Under the pieces are notes generated by a model. That model saw only the letters and a list, made by a program, of their open reading frames with translations, was not told the origin of the DNA and searched no databases. Below, piece by piece: positions 24,142 through 36,440 of a stretch of DNA of 64,000 nt. Numbering within the stretch: position 1 is the stretch's first letter; every line of letters starts with the position of its first letter. The DNA comes from Lolium rigidum (taxonomy: Eukaryota > Streptophyta > Magnoliopsida > Poales > Poaceae): positions 66,349,754 through 66,413,753 of the forward strand of contig NC_061508.1 of NCBI RefSeq assembly GCF_022539505.1, in the 5' to 3' direction. The position numbers were made by a program, and so were the translations under genes.

Positions 24142-26886
24142 TCTCGCGACGGTGTTCATGGCGAGAGAAAATGCCTCCACCAACGAGTTGAGTACCTCAA
24201 TTGGTCGGGACAAGACATCGGCTTCACCATAGCGGACCACCCGCAGCAAGTTCCTCGACCGGGGCAATCAGCACTCATTACGCCGGCGGTTATCGCAGGA
24301 TTTGACGTTTCTCGAGTATTCATAGATGGCGGCAGCAGCCTAAACCTCATGTATGCGGATACATTGAGGAAGATGAACATATCCTTAGCAAACCCGAAGC
24401 CAACGGACACAAGGTTCCACGGCATCACACCGGAGAAACCAAGTTACCCATTGGGGAAGATCAACCTCGACGTTCGGTTTGGAACCCGAGAAAATTATAG
24501 AATCGAGAAGGCTGGAGTTTGAAGTCGTGGATTTCCCATCGCGAGTACCACGCTTTGTTGGGACGACCAGCATACGCTAGATTTATGGCAGTACCACACT
24601 ATACATACCTGTTATGGAGATTGCACTGGACCCAAGGGACCAATCACGGTCAAAGGGAGTTTTGCTTTAGGCGATAAGTGCGACAAGGATTTCCATCGAT
24701 TGTCGGAAACCTTCGGGATGCAAGCGGAATACTTGGCGTCGAAGAGCATGACCGATTACGACGTCTCGCCGGACGTCGGAAGGCCAAACAAGGAATCAAC
24801 TTTCAACACGAGAGAAAAATTCCAAGGAGGTGCGGATTCACCCGACGGATCCAAAAAGACGACATCCATTGCAAACAACATGGATATCGCATAGGAAAGC
24901 GCGCTCGTCGAGTTCCTCCGTGAGAAGCTGGAAAATCTTCGCATGGTGTCCAGGTGACATGCCGGGAGTACCCGGGGAACTTGCCGAGCACCACCTAAAT
25001 TTGGATCCAACGGCGAAACCAATCGGACAACCCTTGCGGCGCTTTTCGAGAACCAAACCGCAAATCCATGCTATCCGAAATAAATCGACTAGAGGAAGCT
25101 GGCTTTATCAGAGAGATATCTACAGAAGCCACATGGGTAGCTAACCCGGTGATGGTGCCAAAGAAAAACACGACAGGTCCTTCGCATGTGCGTCGACTTC
25201 ACGTGTCTCAACAAACATTGCCCTAAGGATCACTTTCCCCTCCCAAGGATCGATCAAATTATCGACTCCACGGCGGGTTGTGAACGTCTTTCCTTTTTGG
25301 ATGCATACTCTGGTTATAACCAGATCAGACTAAAAGAAGATGATGAAGCCAAGACAGCGTTTATTACACCTTACGGCGTGTTTTGCTACAAGACAATGCC
25401 CTTCGGTCTAAAAAATGCGGGAGCAACATATCGAGAGGATGATGCGAAGTGTTTAGCAACACGGATTGGGAAAAACGTGCAAGTATACATCGATGATGTC
25501 GTTATAACATCAAAAAAGGGGGCAACGCTGATCGAGGATCTCAAAGAAACTTTTGACAACCTCGACAAATTCTGCCTCAAGCTGAACCCGACGAAGTGTT
25601 CTTTTGGGGTCCCGGCGGGAGAACTTACGGGATTTCTAGTTTCAGCAAGAGGGATTGAAGCAAATCCCGACAAAATACAAGCCATAGTAACAATGAGGAA
25701 GCCAACAAAGTTGAAAGAAATACGGCAGCTAAGCGGGCGAGTCGCGGCTACGAGCGGATTCGTCGCCGAGGTTAGGAGAAAAAGCACTACCATTTTATGC
25801 GGCGATAAAGCAAGGAGATAAATTCCGGTGGAACGAAGAAGCTGATCGAGCTTTCGAAGATCTAAAGCGAAAAATATCGACACCACCAATCTTAGTGGCT
25901 CCTAAGGAAAAGGAACCTCTCCTGCTGTATATTGCAGCCACGCCCCAAGTGGTTAGCACGGTGTTAGTTGTCGAAAAGAGAAGAAGAAGGGAAAATCCAT
26001 GGAGTGCGGCGACCGGTATACTTCGTGAGCGAAGTCTTGTCGCCCTCGAAACAGAGGTACCCTCGGTACCAAAAGCTAGCATATGGAGTGTTCACGACGG
26101 CACGAAAATTGCGCCACTATTTTTCGGCACACCCGATCATAGTGGTCAATGAAGCTCCTTTGTCAAATATCTTGAACAACCCGGAAGCTACGGGTCGTGT
26201 CTCCCTTTGGGGAATAGAACTTTCCCCTCGGGACATCACGTATGAAAAAAGAAAAGCAATAAAGTCGCAAATACTACCGGACTTCATCGCGAGTGGATGG
26301 AGTTGCAAAATACGGGACCCCAGATTTATCGAGAACCTGGACTATGAACTTCGATGGGTCCAAGAGGCTAGAAGGGGCTGGCGCGGGAGTAGTACTCATA
26401 TCACCTGAAGGCGACAAGTTGAAGTACATCCTTCGTATGACGTTCCCCAACGCATCTAACAATGAAGCGGAATATGAGGCTCTCATACACGGGATGAAGA
26501 TGGCGAAAGCACTGCGGAGCAACTCGACTAAAAATCTTTGGCGACTCACGGTTGGTAGCTCAGCAAGTTATGAACCAATGTGACGCGATCAATGATAGCA
26601 TGATGGCATACAAGGAGGTGTACAATGAGCTCGAGAAATTGTTCGATGGATGCGAAGTAAAACATATTAGCGAGATTGAGCAACGACGAAGCCGACGTTC
26701 TTGCAAACATCGGGTCGCGGTGCCTTGCGGTCCCACCAGGTGTATTTTGGGAGGAGATAACGAGAGAGATCCACTGAGACGACAAAATCAAAAAGAAGGA
26801 GAAGAAACCCTCGGGGGCTATCAAGGAGAAGCAAGAGGAAGAAGAAGAAGAGCAAGACCTGGTCCTAGTAATACGAGATACCATGG
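24142..26886 (+). pseudogene. Protease, reverse transcriptase and RNase H of inner Tat element
   Basis: A protease-like stretch near 24300-24360 reads VFIDGGSSLNLMY. Reverse transcriptase occupies about 24950-25900. It has DFTCLNKHCPKDHFPLPRID, the SFLDAYSGYNQI block, PFGLKNAGATY and the catalytic YIDD box (25486-25497), then CSFGVPAGELTGF. The connection and first RNase H follow (LLYIAATPQVVS). A second, archaeal-type RNase H lies near 26330-26560 (MNFDGSKRLEGAGAGVVL), as is typical of Tat elements. Frames change at about 25780, 26000, 26290 and 26500. Confidence 0.85.
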
Positions 26887-28119
26887 ATGCAGCCATACAT
26901 ATCATATATCCTCGGGAAAGAAATACCGGATGATCCGGTTGAGGCAAGGCGAGTAATCCGACGCTCCAAAGCTTTCACGGTGGTTAAAGGAGAATTATAT
27001 AAGCGAAGTATTTCAGGCGTCTTGCAAAGGTGCGTTACACCCGAAGAAGGAAGAATAATTCTAAAGGACGTACATGAAGGAATATGTGGCCACCACGCAA
27101 GTAGTCGAGCTATCGCAGCCAAGGTTTTCGGGCAGGATTCTGCTTGGTTGACAGCAATAGAGGACGCTAAGGACATAGTACGAACTTGCGACGCGTGTCA
27201 AAGGTTTGCCGCAAAACCTCACTCTCCGGCGGCAGAGCTAGCACCAATACCTTTGTCATGGCCCTTTGCACAATGGGGACTCGACATGGTTGGCAAGTTA
27301 CACAAATCGTCGCCGGGAGGAAAGGAATACATGCTAGTAGCTGTCGACAAATTCACAAAGTGGATAGAAGCGAAGCCGATAAATTCACCGGACGGAGCAT
27401 CTGCGGTAAAATTCATAAAAGACCTCGTCTTCGGGTTTGGAGTGCCCCACGGCATCGTCACGGACAACGGCGGCAACTTCACGTCCAATGAATTCAAAGA
27501 CTATTGCGAAGAGGTGGGTATCAAGCTGAACTTTGCATCAGTTGCACATCCTCAAACCAATGGGCAAGTCGAGAAAGCCAATGGCATCATCTGCAATGGC
27601 ATCAAGAAGCGCTTGCTAGGACCACTAGAAAAAGCTCGACATACCTGGACTGAAGAACTACCAAGTGTGTTGTGGAGCATCCGAACAACTCCAAATACAG
27701 CGACACAGGAAACTCCGTTTTTACGGTACATGGAGCAGAAGCGAGTACTACCAATCGAGATAGAGCACAACTCTCCACGTGTCGCGGAGTATGACGAAGA
27801 AACGTCGAGAAAAGCATTAGAAGATGATGTGGACGCACTTGATGAAGCTCGAGATGAAGTATTGTCTCGAGTAACCAAATATCAACGGGACTTGAAGAAT
27901 TACCACGGTCGACGTTTGCGGCCAAGATCTTTTCAGGTGGGCGACCTAGTTCTTCGGCTCACGCAAAAAAGTCATGAAAAACTCGAGTCACCGTGGCTCG
28001 GCCCTTACATCGTCACGGAAGTAATCGGAGGAGGAGCATACGGGATAAAGGACAAGAAGACGGGGGTGGAGGAGCCAAACCCACGGAACGTGGCGCAACT
28101 CGGGCGGTTCTACGCCTAG
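26887..28119 (+). CDS. Integrase of inner Tat element (intact open frame)
   Basis: 410 open codons, the longest undamaged retroelement frame in the window. The N-terminal zinc-binding part has HHASS and the CDACQ pair. The catalytic core shows the three acidic residues in GLDMVGK, VTDNGGNF and GQVEKANG. The C-terminal part (GDLVLRLTQKSHEKL, then SPWLGPYIVTEV) is the usual Tat ending, and there is no chromodomain. Integrase inserts the double-stranded DNA copy into the host genome. The real polyprotein begins far upstream and is broken, so this piece would not be made in the normal way. The first ATG is only the start of the open stretch. Confidence 0.88.
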   Translation: MQPYISYILGKEIPDDPVEARRVIRRSKAFTVVKGELYKRSISGVLQRCVTPEEGRIILKDVHEGICGHHASSRAIAAKVFGQDSAWLTAIEDAKDIVRTCDACQRFAAKPHSPAAELAPIPLSWPFAQWGLDMVGKLHKSSPGGKEYMLVAVDKFTKWIEAKPINSPDGASAVKFIKDLVFGFGVPHGIVTDNGGNFTSNEFKDYCEEVGIKLNFASVAHPQTNGQVEKANGIICNGIKKRLLGPLEKARHTWTEELPSVLWSIRTTPNTATQETPFLRYMEQKRVLPIEIEHNSPRVAEYDEETSRKALEDDVDALDEARDEVLSRVTKYQRDLKNYHGRRLRPRSFQVGDLVLRLTQKSHEKLESPWLGPYIVTEVIGGGAYGIKDKKTGVEEPNPRNVAQLGRFYA

Positions 28120-28597
28120 AGTCGAAATATAGTCCTTGTAAAACTTCAATGTCTTGAAACGCCCGCGAGTTTTCGGACGCACTCTTTTCCTTTTTCGGGG
28201 CACCGAGTGGGGCCGGAGAAGGTTTTTAATGAGGCGGGCTCGCGGTGCTGCAATATAATAAAGATAGTGGCTATATCACCTTTTTCTTTGTCAACGCGAC
28301 CAAAGTCATCGCTCCGACGAATTTCAATATAGTTCATCGATAAAAGAAGAAAAAAATCTTGCCTTGGTATTCAAATACCTCGTGAGTCAATAAAAATACA
28401 AAATAGTACTCAATAAAAGCTCGGGGGCTCATACTTGCCTTCAATATATAAATGCCTTGGTCCACAACCTCGCAAATATACAAATATAGAAAAAAGTCAC
28501 CGAAACACTCGGGGGCTAGGCAAACATAGAAATATAATGGTTGCTTTACAATATGGTCATGGACTACAAAGAAGAAATTTCTACAAGAAGCAAATAA
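28120..28597. other. Spacer between convergent integrase and antisense gene
   Basis: AT-rich, no coding. It contains two copies of CTCGGGGGCT (28420-28429 and 28508-28517), the motif that also forms the polypurine tract of this element. Ends of the convergent transcripts are expected here. Confidence 0.5.
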
Positions 28598-31500
28598 CTA
28601 GTCTTGATTCAGTATGTCGTCAAGAGTAACTCTGTTCTCTTCGGGAGCAGCACCAAGAAAGTCGGCATAATGGCCATCGGCAAAAAAGTCGGCATCCATC
28701 CGAAGAAGGTCCTCAATCATTTCTTCGGCTATAGGTGTAACCTTCGTGTTAATCCTATCAACACCAACTCTCCGGCGTTTTACCTTTTGATGAACCCTCT
28801 CGACAACTTGGGCAAGGTCAAGCTTTGAGTGACGGATCCGGAGCATGATAAGAGCAAATGCGGCACCGGCTACCGGTTGTGCTTTGACAAAATCGTGGAT
28901 ACTGCGAGCATCCTTGAATCTTTCCATCAATTCGGGAAGAGTTTTTGGTGGGACATTCGAGGAAACATGGAGTTGTAAACCATAGATAAGGTTTTGGTAC
29001 AGAAGTGAAGGAAATCACGGGTTTGAGAGGTACGATCCTGAAAGCTGGTAATTTGGCGGGTCCTCTCCGGAGTGGCCCAAAACAAAGAACCATGGTCCAA
29101 GGAAAGATTGACAAGGAGGTTTGTCCTAGTGTTTACCCTCTCTTCCTCGGCGGCGGCATCAATAAAGGCACCTATCAACACAACAAAGGGACAACCTTTA
29201 GGAGACAATAGCATGAAGATGAAAGATATCACAAGACGAGACAAACATACCCGACATATCTGCACTGGCTTCATTCATTAACTCGAGCATGAAATTTTCT
29301 CGAGTGACCGCTTTTCAGCTTCAGAAACAGCAATCTCCTTAGCAGCCATAGCCTCATGGACCTGCTGAAGGGCAACTTTTCGGCTTCGGATGATTTACGA
29401 GACTGCTCCATCATCACAAGTGTTTGCTTTTTCGCATCTCGAAGTTGTTGTCGAAGATCATTCAATTCTTGCGACGAGGTATCATCGACAGGTGCGGTAT
29501 CGATGACAGTTCTCTCCGCGGGAAGAAGGCGAAGCATTGGAAGGAGTAGGAATTGGAGTATAGTTATCAAATATCAACTGAAATTTAAAACAGAACAACA
29601 TTAAAAAACGAGGCAAAGATAGAGTTCTTCATTAATCTCTCGAGAATAATTACAAGGGCACTACGGTGGGGCTAGGGAAATACGTGTCGCCAAAAGACTA
29701 CTTTGGCGACAAGAGCAAAAGAAGCAAAAGAAAAACGAGAGGCATGCAACTAGACCTCCGGCCTTGACGAACTAGGAGTCGACGTTGGCTGGATCCCGAG
29801 ATACGCCAAGATTTTCTTCGTATTGGGCTTGGCCGCCTTCATCGGTGACTTCCACCTCGGCTGTTCTATCGGATCGGTGTCGCCAACCTTCGTCCGGTCG
29901 AGAGTCTGCGGCTGTCGGCAACCGAGCAACGGTATTTTCAACCGCTACCTTCATGTTCTCATGGCGCGGCTTCAGCCCAAGATCTTCGATGTATTGAACA
30001 TCTTGGCGAGGTCAAGGAAAGTCGAAGGTTCCTCTTTCTTCGGGAAGAAGTAGGGGAACAACGCCGACAAAGCCCCACGGCATTGGCCACACCTTCACGA
30101 ATTTCGCGTCCATGGGACTCTAGAAGAGAAAGTGCGTCAAGGAGAGGGTCATTGACAGATTTCTCCGAGATCAAAATCTTGGTTGGTTTGAGCTGCCACA
30201 TAAAACGAGAATGTTAGTCGAAAACCAAGAAACAAGAAGTACAAACAAAAAAGAAGGGACAAGCGATATTACTCGGCGTGCGTCGACTTTGCGAATTCAA
30301 GCGCTTGATGATCCCTTGTTCTCGTGCAACTCTGTGCAGATTTTTGCTCGTGCAAGGCAGATTCGGCATCTTTGAGCCTTTGCTGCAATTCTTCGACACT
30401 AGCGGCCTTTGCCTTGGCATCATCGGCTTCAGCTACGGCTTCGCTAGCGGCAAGCTCAGCCTTCTTGCGAGCCGTTTCACTTTTCTCAAGATTCCGAGAA
30501 AGTGTCTCGGCACGTTTGTTAGCCTCTGCAAGTTTTTACGTTGAGAAAGGAAAAGAAAGAGAAGAAAGATTCAAAATAGCGACAAGCGAGAAGGAGTAAA
30601 AATTCAAGGAAAAACAGCAAGTACAACGGTCGTTACCTTCGGCTCTGTCGGCATACTCGCGGTACCCAATAAATTGGGACCCGATGCGGATGAGATCCTT
30701 GATCATAGGCTGTCAAAGAAAAAAGTAAGAATGGGAAAAACTTCGGCATCACAAGAGTAAGGGTCCGCAAAAGCAAAATAGAGGAAATATAGATCTCGAT
30801 AAACTCACATCATCTAAGAGCTGCGACGAAGAGCTGCCCAATTGAGGAGGAGGCTCAACGACCATTTCAACCCTTGCCCTTTTTGGCGAAGGGACAAGGG
30901 AGCTTGACGGTGGAGTAGTAGTGACGACGTTTTGTTGGGGAGACGATGTTTCATCTCCTTCAACTAACGTGTACTGAAACAAGCACGGTACGTGACGTGC
31001 TTGGTCCGAGGAGCTACGTCGATGGCTTGGTACTTCTTCCTCATCACTAGTAAAAAAAAAATCGACAGTAAAAAAAAGCAAGACAGAGTTAAATCTTTCG
31101 AGTACATCAAAAAGAGGAGGAGAGATAAAATTGACTTACGAGCTGATGAGGGACTCAAAATAAGGATCATAAGCTGCCTTCGGATCAGAAGGAACAACTT
31201 CTTCAGCCTTAGAAATGCCGGAATCCTCGACTTCGGTCCTTTTCCTTTTGTTCTTCGGAGAAACAGCGGGAGGAAGGGATTCGGTCGATTCAACGGCCTC
31301 GGACTCAGCCTCTCTCTCATGAGAAGCCGCAGATTTGTGAGAACCCGCAACTTCACTTTCGGGAACGAGAAGAGCCACGAGTATCGTCGGCAACGATGGT
31401 CATTTCTTCGACCTCTCCACCCTCGGGGAAGAGGAGGAAGGGAAGTTATACTAGGATGATCCTGAAAAAATAGAAACCAAAGAAAAAGTAAAGACATGAC

Positions 31501-32513
31501 GGTACAATGAGATGCAAGAAAAAAGGTGCAACAAGATAAAAACGCGGAAAGACAAAATACCTTGGGGAGTGGATTGGTGGAGCTGTATGGTTCCACACGA
31601 CAAGAAGAAGGAAGCTGGATCTTTGCCCGGGCGAGAAAGTCTTCGAACCAACTTCTCCAAGTCCTTGGTGGAAAGGTCACCGGAGATTACGTTGGCGTCA
31701 TTTTCACCAGAGTACGTCCAAAGGGGATTTTTGCGAGCCTGAAGAGGCTGCACTCTAATCCTAAGGAAGTAGGCAGTGATTTGAACACCAGATAGCTCCT
31801 CGCCTCGAGTATTTTGAAGGCTGGCGAATGCGAGACATGAGCGCCTCTGTCGCCTTTTTCTCTTCCTCAGAAGCTTCGGCATCCCAAGAACGGCGACGTT
31901 GGATTTTGGCATTTCCGTCGAAAGGAACTATGTTGTGCTCAACGAGTTGGCGCTTTCTTCGTGAATGTAAAGCCACCTCTTGCGCCATCCTTGGACAGAA
32001 TCGGGAAACTTGACGTCGAAATAATCGACATCGGTACGAACACGGATAACAACGCCACCTATGTTATAAGTGACGTTGTGGGAGCCATTGCGGCGGATGC
32101 GAGAAGATGCGTTTCCAAAGAGCCCAATTAGGAGCGACTCCAAGAAAGCATTCGCAAAGGGTGATAAAAATAGAAATGTGAAGGATGGAATTGGGGGTCG
32201 GATGATGCAAGCTGAATCCCATAAACGAAAAGAAGGCCGCGGAGGAAATCATGAATTGGAGGTGAAAGGCCGCGGATCGGATGGTCAACAAAACTAACCC
32301 GATACTCCATTGGAGGCTTGGGATAGCTTTCTTCACTGGGAAGCGGATGGCGCCTTCCTTCTTCGTCGGGCCAAGCCTTTTCATCGGGTTGGCGTCTTGG
32401 TTGGAGATCTTGGATCTCTCCCACTCAAGATCTTCGGCGGCCATCGCGGACTGCGGAGTCTTGTGGCGGGTCAAACGCGCACGCGGCGGCATCCACGGAA
32501 GCGGGTTGAGCAA
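28598..32513 (-). pseudogene. Antisense extra gene (PF04195-like) of inner Tat element
   Basis: A minus-strand gene antisense to gag-pol. The N-terminal exon (about 31900-32513, two frames) has MAAEDLEWERSKISNQD, then SILHISIFITLCECFLG, NWALWKRIF and VDYFDVKFPDSVQGWRKRW. These are the signature of the grass 'putative gypsy type transposon' family (PF04195). The middle (30200-31700) is rich in Ser, Glu, Lys and coiled-coil-like residues, with exon-like pieces such as 31136-31393. The C-terminal exon 28598-28930 has FVKAQPVAGAAFALIMLRIRH and ends DDILNQD. Frameshifts near 32130 and elsewhere mark decay. The role of this protein is unknown. Confidence 0.75.
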
Positions 32514-33006
32514 TGTATGCGAGAGCGGGAAATCGGCGAAGATTGGGCGCGAGAGGAAGATTTGCGAAGAGGAGCAGGTGAGCGGCGCAAGCGAGGGATG
32601 AACGGAGGTTGAAGACAGGTTTATATAAGAATTGGGTGAAGCAGTGCACCGTTGGATGAGGAAATCGTGTGGCGAGAATCGATCTTCTAGTTACAAGGGC
32701 AAAAAAGTATTTTTCTTGGGATAGGCGTTACCGTACGTGCACCAGAAAAAGCGGAGGACGTGTGTCCCCCACTTCCACGACGTGTCAATATGGTGGGAAC
32801 GATGGACCCACAAAGCAAAAAAAAAATCGACCATTGACAGAGTTGAAAAAATTTGACAAGGGAAATATGTCGACAAGAGAAAGGAGAATGGCGACAGGAT
32901 AAGCTATTTGAATGCATCGGGAGCCTTTAGTCAGAAACAAGTTTTTGCCCAAATGCTCGGGGGCTACTTCGAAGAAAGAAAAATTTCGACAATGGCAAAT
33001 ATAGAA

Positions 33007-33269
33007 AATGTTGAGCCTACAGTCAAGCACAAGTTCTTGGCTGTAGCCTCGGGGGCTACTCCCATCAGGAGCGCTGTTCGCGCACCCGATAAATAAATAA
33101 AAAAAAAAAAAGAAAGAAAGAGAGAAGAAGGAGGAAAGAATATCGGGAGATAATGGCAATATAGTGACAAGGTGGACTAAAATGTTGAGCCTACAACCAA
33201 GCACAAGTTCTTGGCTGTAGCCTCGGGGGCTACTCCCATCGGGAACGCTGTTCGCGTGCCCGATGAAAT
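33007..33269 (+). repeat. Imperfect direct repeat before 3' LTR of inner Tat element
   Basis: Two copies, about 88 bp each, starting AATGTTGAGCCTAC at 33007 and 33181. Each includes AGCACAAGTTCTTGGCTGTAG and the polypurine-like CTCGGGGGCTACT. A third, partial trace (ACTCCCATCGGGAA) is at about 33333. Confidence 0.85.
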
Positions 33270-33860
33270 TAACAAAGGAAAAATAGAACAAGCAAGATAG
33301 TATATTTCGAGTTATCATTAACTCTCCATATACTCCCATCGGGAAAGCAATATAAGTCATATTTGACTCAATAAAATGTGCCATTCCAACAGCCGGAAAA
33401 GCACTCGACAATATATTCTCGGAACGCCGAAGTTGCGATCAATTTCGAATGCCGCAAAATTGCGAAGGTAAGACCCCGGACCTATTCTGCTGGGCGTGGC
33501 ATCGCCGAAGGCTGCGCTCTGCTACTTTTATCCGTATCAACGGATACGAAGAAAAATCCTAACGGACGCGTTAGGTACTCGATAAATTTAGCTGGGACTC
33601 GACGGAATGGTAAGACCTTAAGCGGCGCTGTCGAAGTTTACACCGGTATCCCGAAATCATGTCCGGGGACGTGATTTTGAAGTAGGTTTTGCGGATTGCC
33701 ACTAGAGCGGTTAACTAGTACCGATCCGTCGGATGAACTAGCCCCAACTACCAATATCCCTGTACAATATAGAATTTTATGAGAAAGAGTATGAAAGTTA
33801 GAGCTTTCGAGTAAAAATAAACAGTGGAGATTTTCCCTGACTCTATGATTCAAGCAAAAT

Positions 33861-33872
33861 CTCGGGGGCTAC
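33861..33872 (+). promoter_or_regulatory. Polypurine tract of inner Tat element
   Basis: CTCGGGGGCTAC directly before the 3' LTR start TGACATAGG. The same motif recurs at least six times upstream in this element. Confidence 0.6.
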
Positions 33873-34257
33873 TGACATAGGCATCCCAAATGGGCCTGCC
33901 TCATATAGTACCCGGGGTTTATTGAAGGCCCACTACCCGAAGAATAAGAAGACTCGAGAGCCCAAGATGTATTTAAGGAAAAGATAGAGTTGTAATAGGA
34001 AGTGTTATTTGTAATACGGCGGGATGAGTTAGAAACCGTCCCGGACTATGTAATCCTTGTATAGCACGAATCCCTCGGCTCCACCTATATAAAGGGGGGT
34101 CGAGGGACGAGAAGATCATCGAATCATTGTCCGCAAACCCTAGTTTTCATATTCGTCGAGTACTTTTCGGCTGAAACCTTCGAGATCTACTTGCCCTCTA
34201 CTTCTAACTAAACCCTAGCCTATAATCCATAGGCATTGACAAGTTAATCCCTTGTCA
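33873..34257 (+). repeat. 3' LTR of inner Tat element
   Basis: 385 bp from TGACATAGGC to CCCTTGTCA. It differs from the 5' LTR by about nine substitutions and one G in a G run. Confidence 0.95.
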
Positions 34258-35148
34258 GTAAGCGGTACTATAGTCCAACTTGGATCCTAGAGCTTCGTGA
34301 AGTTGCTTCCAGAATGCTGATGTGAACACGGATCCTCGATCCGATACTATCTTCTTAGGCACTCCATGCTTACTCACGATCTCTTTGATGTAAAGATCGA
34401 TAAGTTTCTCTCCTTTATCCTGCTGGTTTACCGCTAAGAAGTGGGCGCTCTTCGTCAACCGGTCCACGATTACCCATATCATGTCCTTCTTTTTATTGGT
34501 CATGGGTAGTCCGGTGATGAAATCCATCCCTATTTCTTCCCATTTCCACTCCGGAATAGGTAAAGGTTGTAACTTCCCTGCCGGACTACGGTGTTCGCTT
34601 TCACTCTTTGGCGGGTATGGCATTCGCCACATATTGTGCTATCTCCCTCTTCATGTTATTCCACAGAATAGTTCCTTTAAGTCCATGTACATCTTTGTAC
34701 TTCCCGGATGTATGGAATATGGTGTTTGATGAGCTTCCCGGAGTATTACTTCCTTAATTTCAGCAATATCCGGAACGCAAATCCTTTTCTGGAACCATAA
34801 TGATCCAGATTCTCCGCGGTGAAATTCTGATGGTCTTCCCTCATCTATTCTTCTCATCTCCTCCACGATGAATGGATCGTCCAGCTGACCCATCATTATC
34901 TCATTCTTCAGGTTGACATTCAACTCATCGGCTACTTGCAACGCCGATAATCCTTCATGGGCTTCCTTCTCCCAAAGTTGTATTTGGGCTTGACTTATTT
35001 CCTTCCTCAACTCCGGTGATATTTCTTGTTCCACTCCTCCGGTACTCTTCCTGCTCAGGGCATCTGCTACAACATTAGCCTTCCCTGGTGTGTAATTGAT
35101 TGCCAGGTCATAATCTTTGATCAATTCTAGCCATCTTTTTTGTCTCAT
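34258..35148 (-). pseudogene. RNase H end and integrase N-terminal and core part of Tekay pol
   Basis: The frame 34651-35148 gives the end of RNase H ([20 protein letters not shown], then ADALSRKS) and the integrase zinc region with its HQ...HPG pattern. The frame 34255-34632 gives the integrase core, with the first catalytic Asp in MDFITGLP and the second in [10 protein letters not shown]. The gene is cut at 34257 by the inner Tat element. The matching continuation of the core resumes at 21282 in the same orientation, with the GTAAG duplication on each side. Confidence 0.85.
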
Positions 35149-35209
35149 GTTGAGTTCCTTCTGAGTGAAGAAATATTTGAGGCTTTTATGGTCTGTATAG
35201 AGCTCACAC

Positions 35210-36440
35210 TTAGCTCCATAGAGAAAATGTCTCCAAGTTTTGAGTGCAAATACGATCGTCTGCTAATTCCAAGTCATGTGTTGGATAGTTTACTTCATGA
35301 GGTCCGAGTTGCCTCGATCCATAAGATATCACTTTCCGATCTTGCATGAGTACACAACCCAATCCATGTTTGGATGCGTCACGAGACACGGTGTAATCCT
35401 TGCCAACTTCCGGAACTGCTAACACCGGTGCTGTGGTGAGTTTCTCTTTCAGAGTTTGAAAACTCTTCTCACACTCCTCTGACCACACAAATGGTGTATT
35501 CTTCCTTAACAGCTTCGTCATTGGTCCTGCTATTTTGGAGAATCCTTCAATGAATCTCCGATAATATCCTGCCATTCCTAGGAATCCTCGGATTTCCTTG
35601 ACAGTCTTGGGTGCTTCCCATTCTAGAACTGCTGCTACCTTACTCGGGTTAACGACTATTCCTTCTTTACTAATGACATGACCAAGAAATTCCACTTGAT
35701 CTAGCCAAAATTCACACTTAGTAAGTTTGGCATAAAGTTGATGTTCCCTTAGTGTTTGCAACACTAACCTCAAATGTTCAGCATGTTCAGCTTTGTTCTT
35801 GGAATATATCGGGATATCATCGATAAATACGATGACAAACTTGTCTAGATATGGCATGAATATCTTATTCATGAGGTTCATGAATATTGCTCGGGGCATT
35901 GGTCAATCCAAAAGGTACTACAAGGTATTCATGATGTCCGTACCTCGAAACAAAGGCTGTTTTCGGAACGTCTTCCTTCTTGATCTTTATCTGGTGATAA
36001 CCGGATCTTAGATCAATCTTGGAAAAGACTCCCGCGCCTCTAACTTGATCAAATAGATCTTGTATTCTTGGAAGTGGATACTTGTTCTTGATTGTGACGT
36101 TGTTCAGATTCCTGTAGTCTCCGCACATCCTTCTTCCTCCATCCCTTTTATCTACGAAGATCACAGGTGATCCCCATGGTGAAACACTCTCTTGAATGAA
36201 TCCCTTTTGTTCCAAGTCGTCCAATTGCTCCTTAAGTTCTTTCAACTCTTTGGGCCCCATCTTATATGGTGCTTTGGCAATCGGTGCTGTTCCTGGAATT
36301 AGGTCGATAGTGAATTCTATCTCCCTATCTGGTGGCATACCAGGTAATTCTGCAGGAAACACATCCTGGAATTCATTTACTACAGGTATATCCTCTAACT
36401 TCACCTCCTTCATGCTATTCGACTTGTAGCTCAACTTCAA
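35210..36440 (-). pseudogene. Reverse transcriptase and RNase H of Tekay pol, frameshifted
   Basis: The frame 35865-36440 has [19 protein letters not shown], then [20 protein letters not shown] and [13 protein letters not shown]. The frame 35210-35899 has the polymerase active-site box as FIDDI (one residue from the usual YIDDI/FIDDI types), GHVISKEGI, and the RNase H start [15 protein letters not shown]. The frame shift lies near 35880. RT copies element RNA into DNA and RNase H removes the template. A further change near 35205 separates this from the next segment. Confidence 0.88.

Larger units (their letters stand above)
21283..34257 (+). mobile_element. Inner Tat-lineage Ty3/gypsy element
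   Basis: A complete 12,975-bp element with 386/385-bp LTRs and perfect 5-bp target duplications. It is inserted in the integrase gene of the Tekay element in opposite orientation. The plus strand carries a primer site, gag, protease, reverse transcriptase with RNase H, and integrase. The minus strand carries an antisense PF04195-like gene near the 3' LTR. The two LTRs differ at about ten positions, roughly 2.5%. At a commonly used grass rate of 1.3e-8 per site per year this suggests an insertion around 1 million years ago, a rough estimate only. Despite that, gag and RT have many frameshifts, so it probably moved with help from another copy. Confidence 0.93.
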
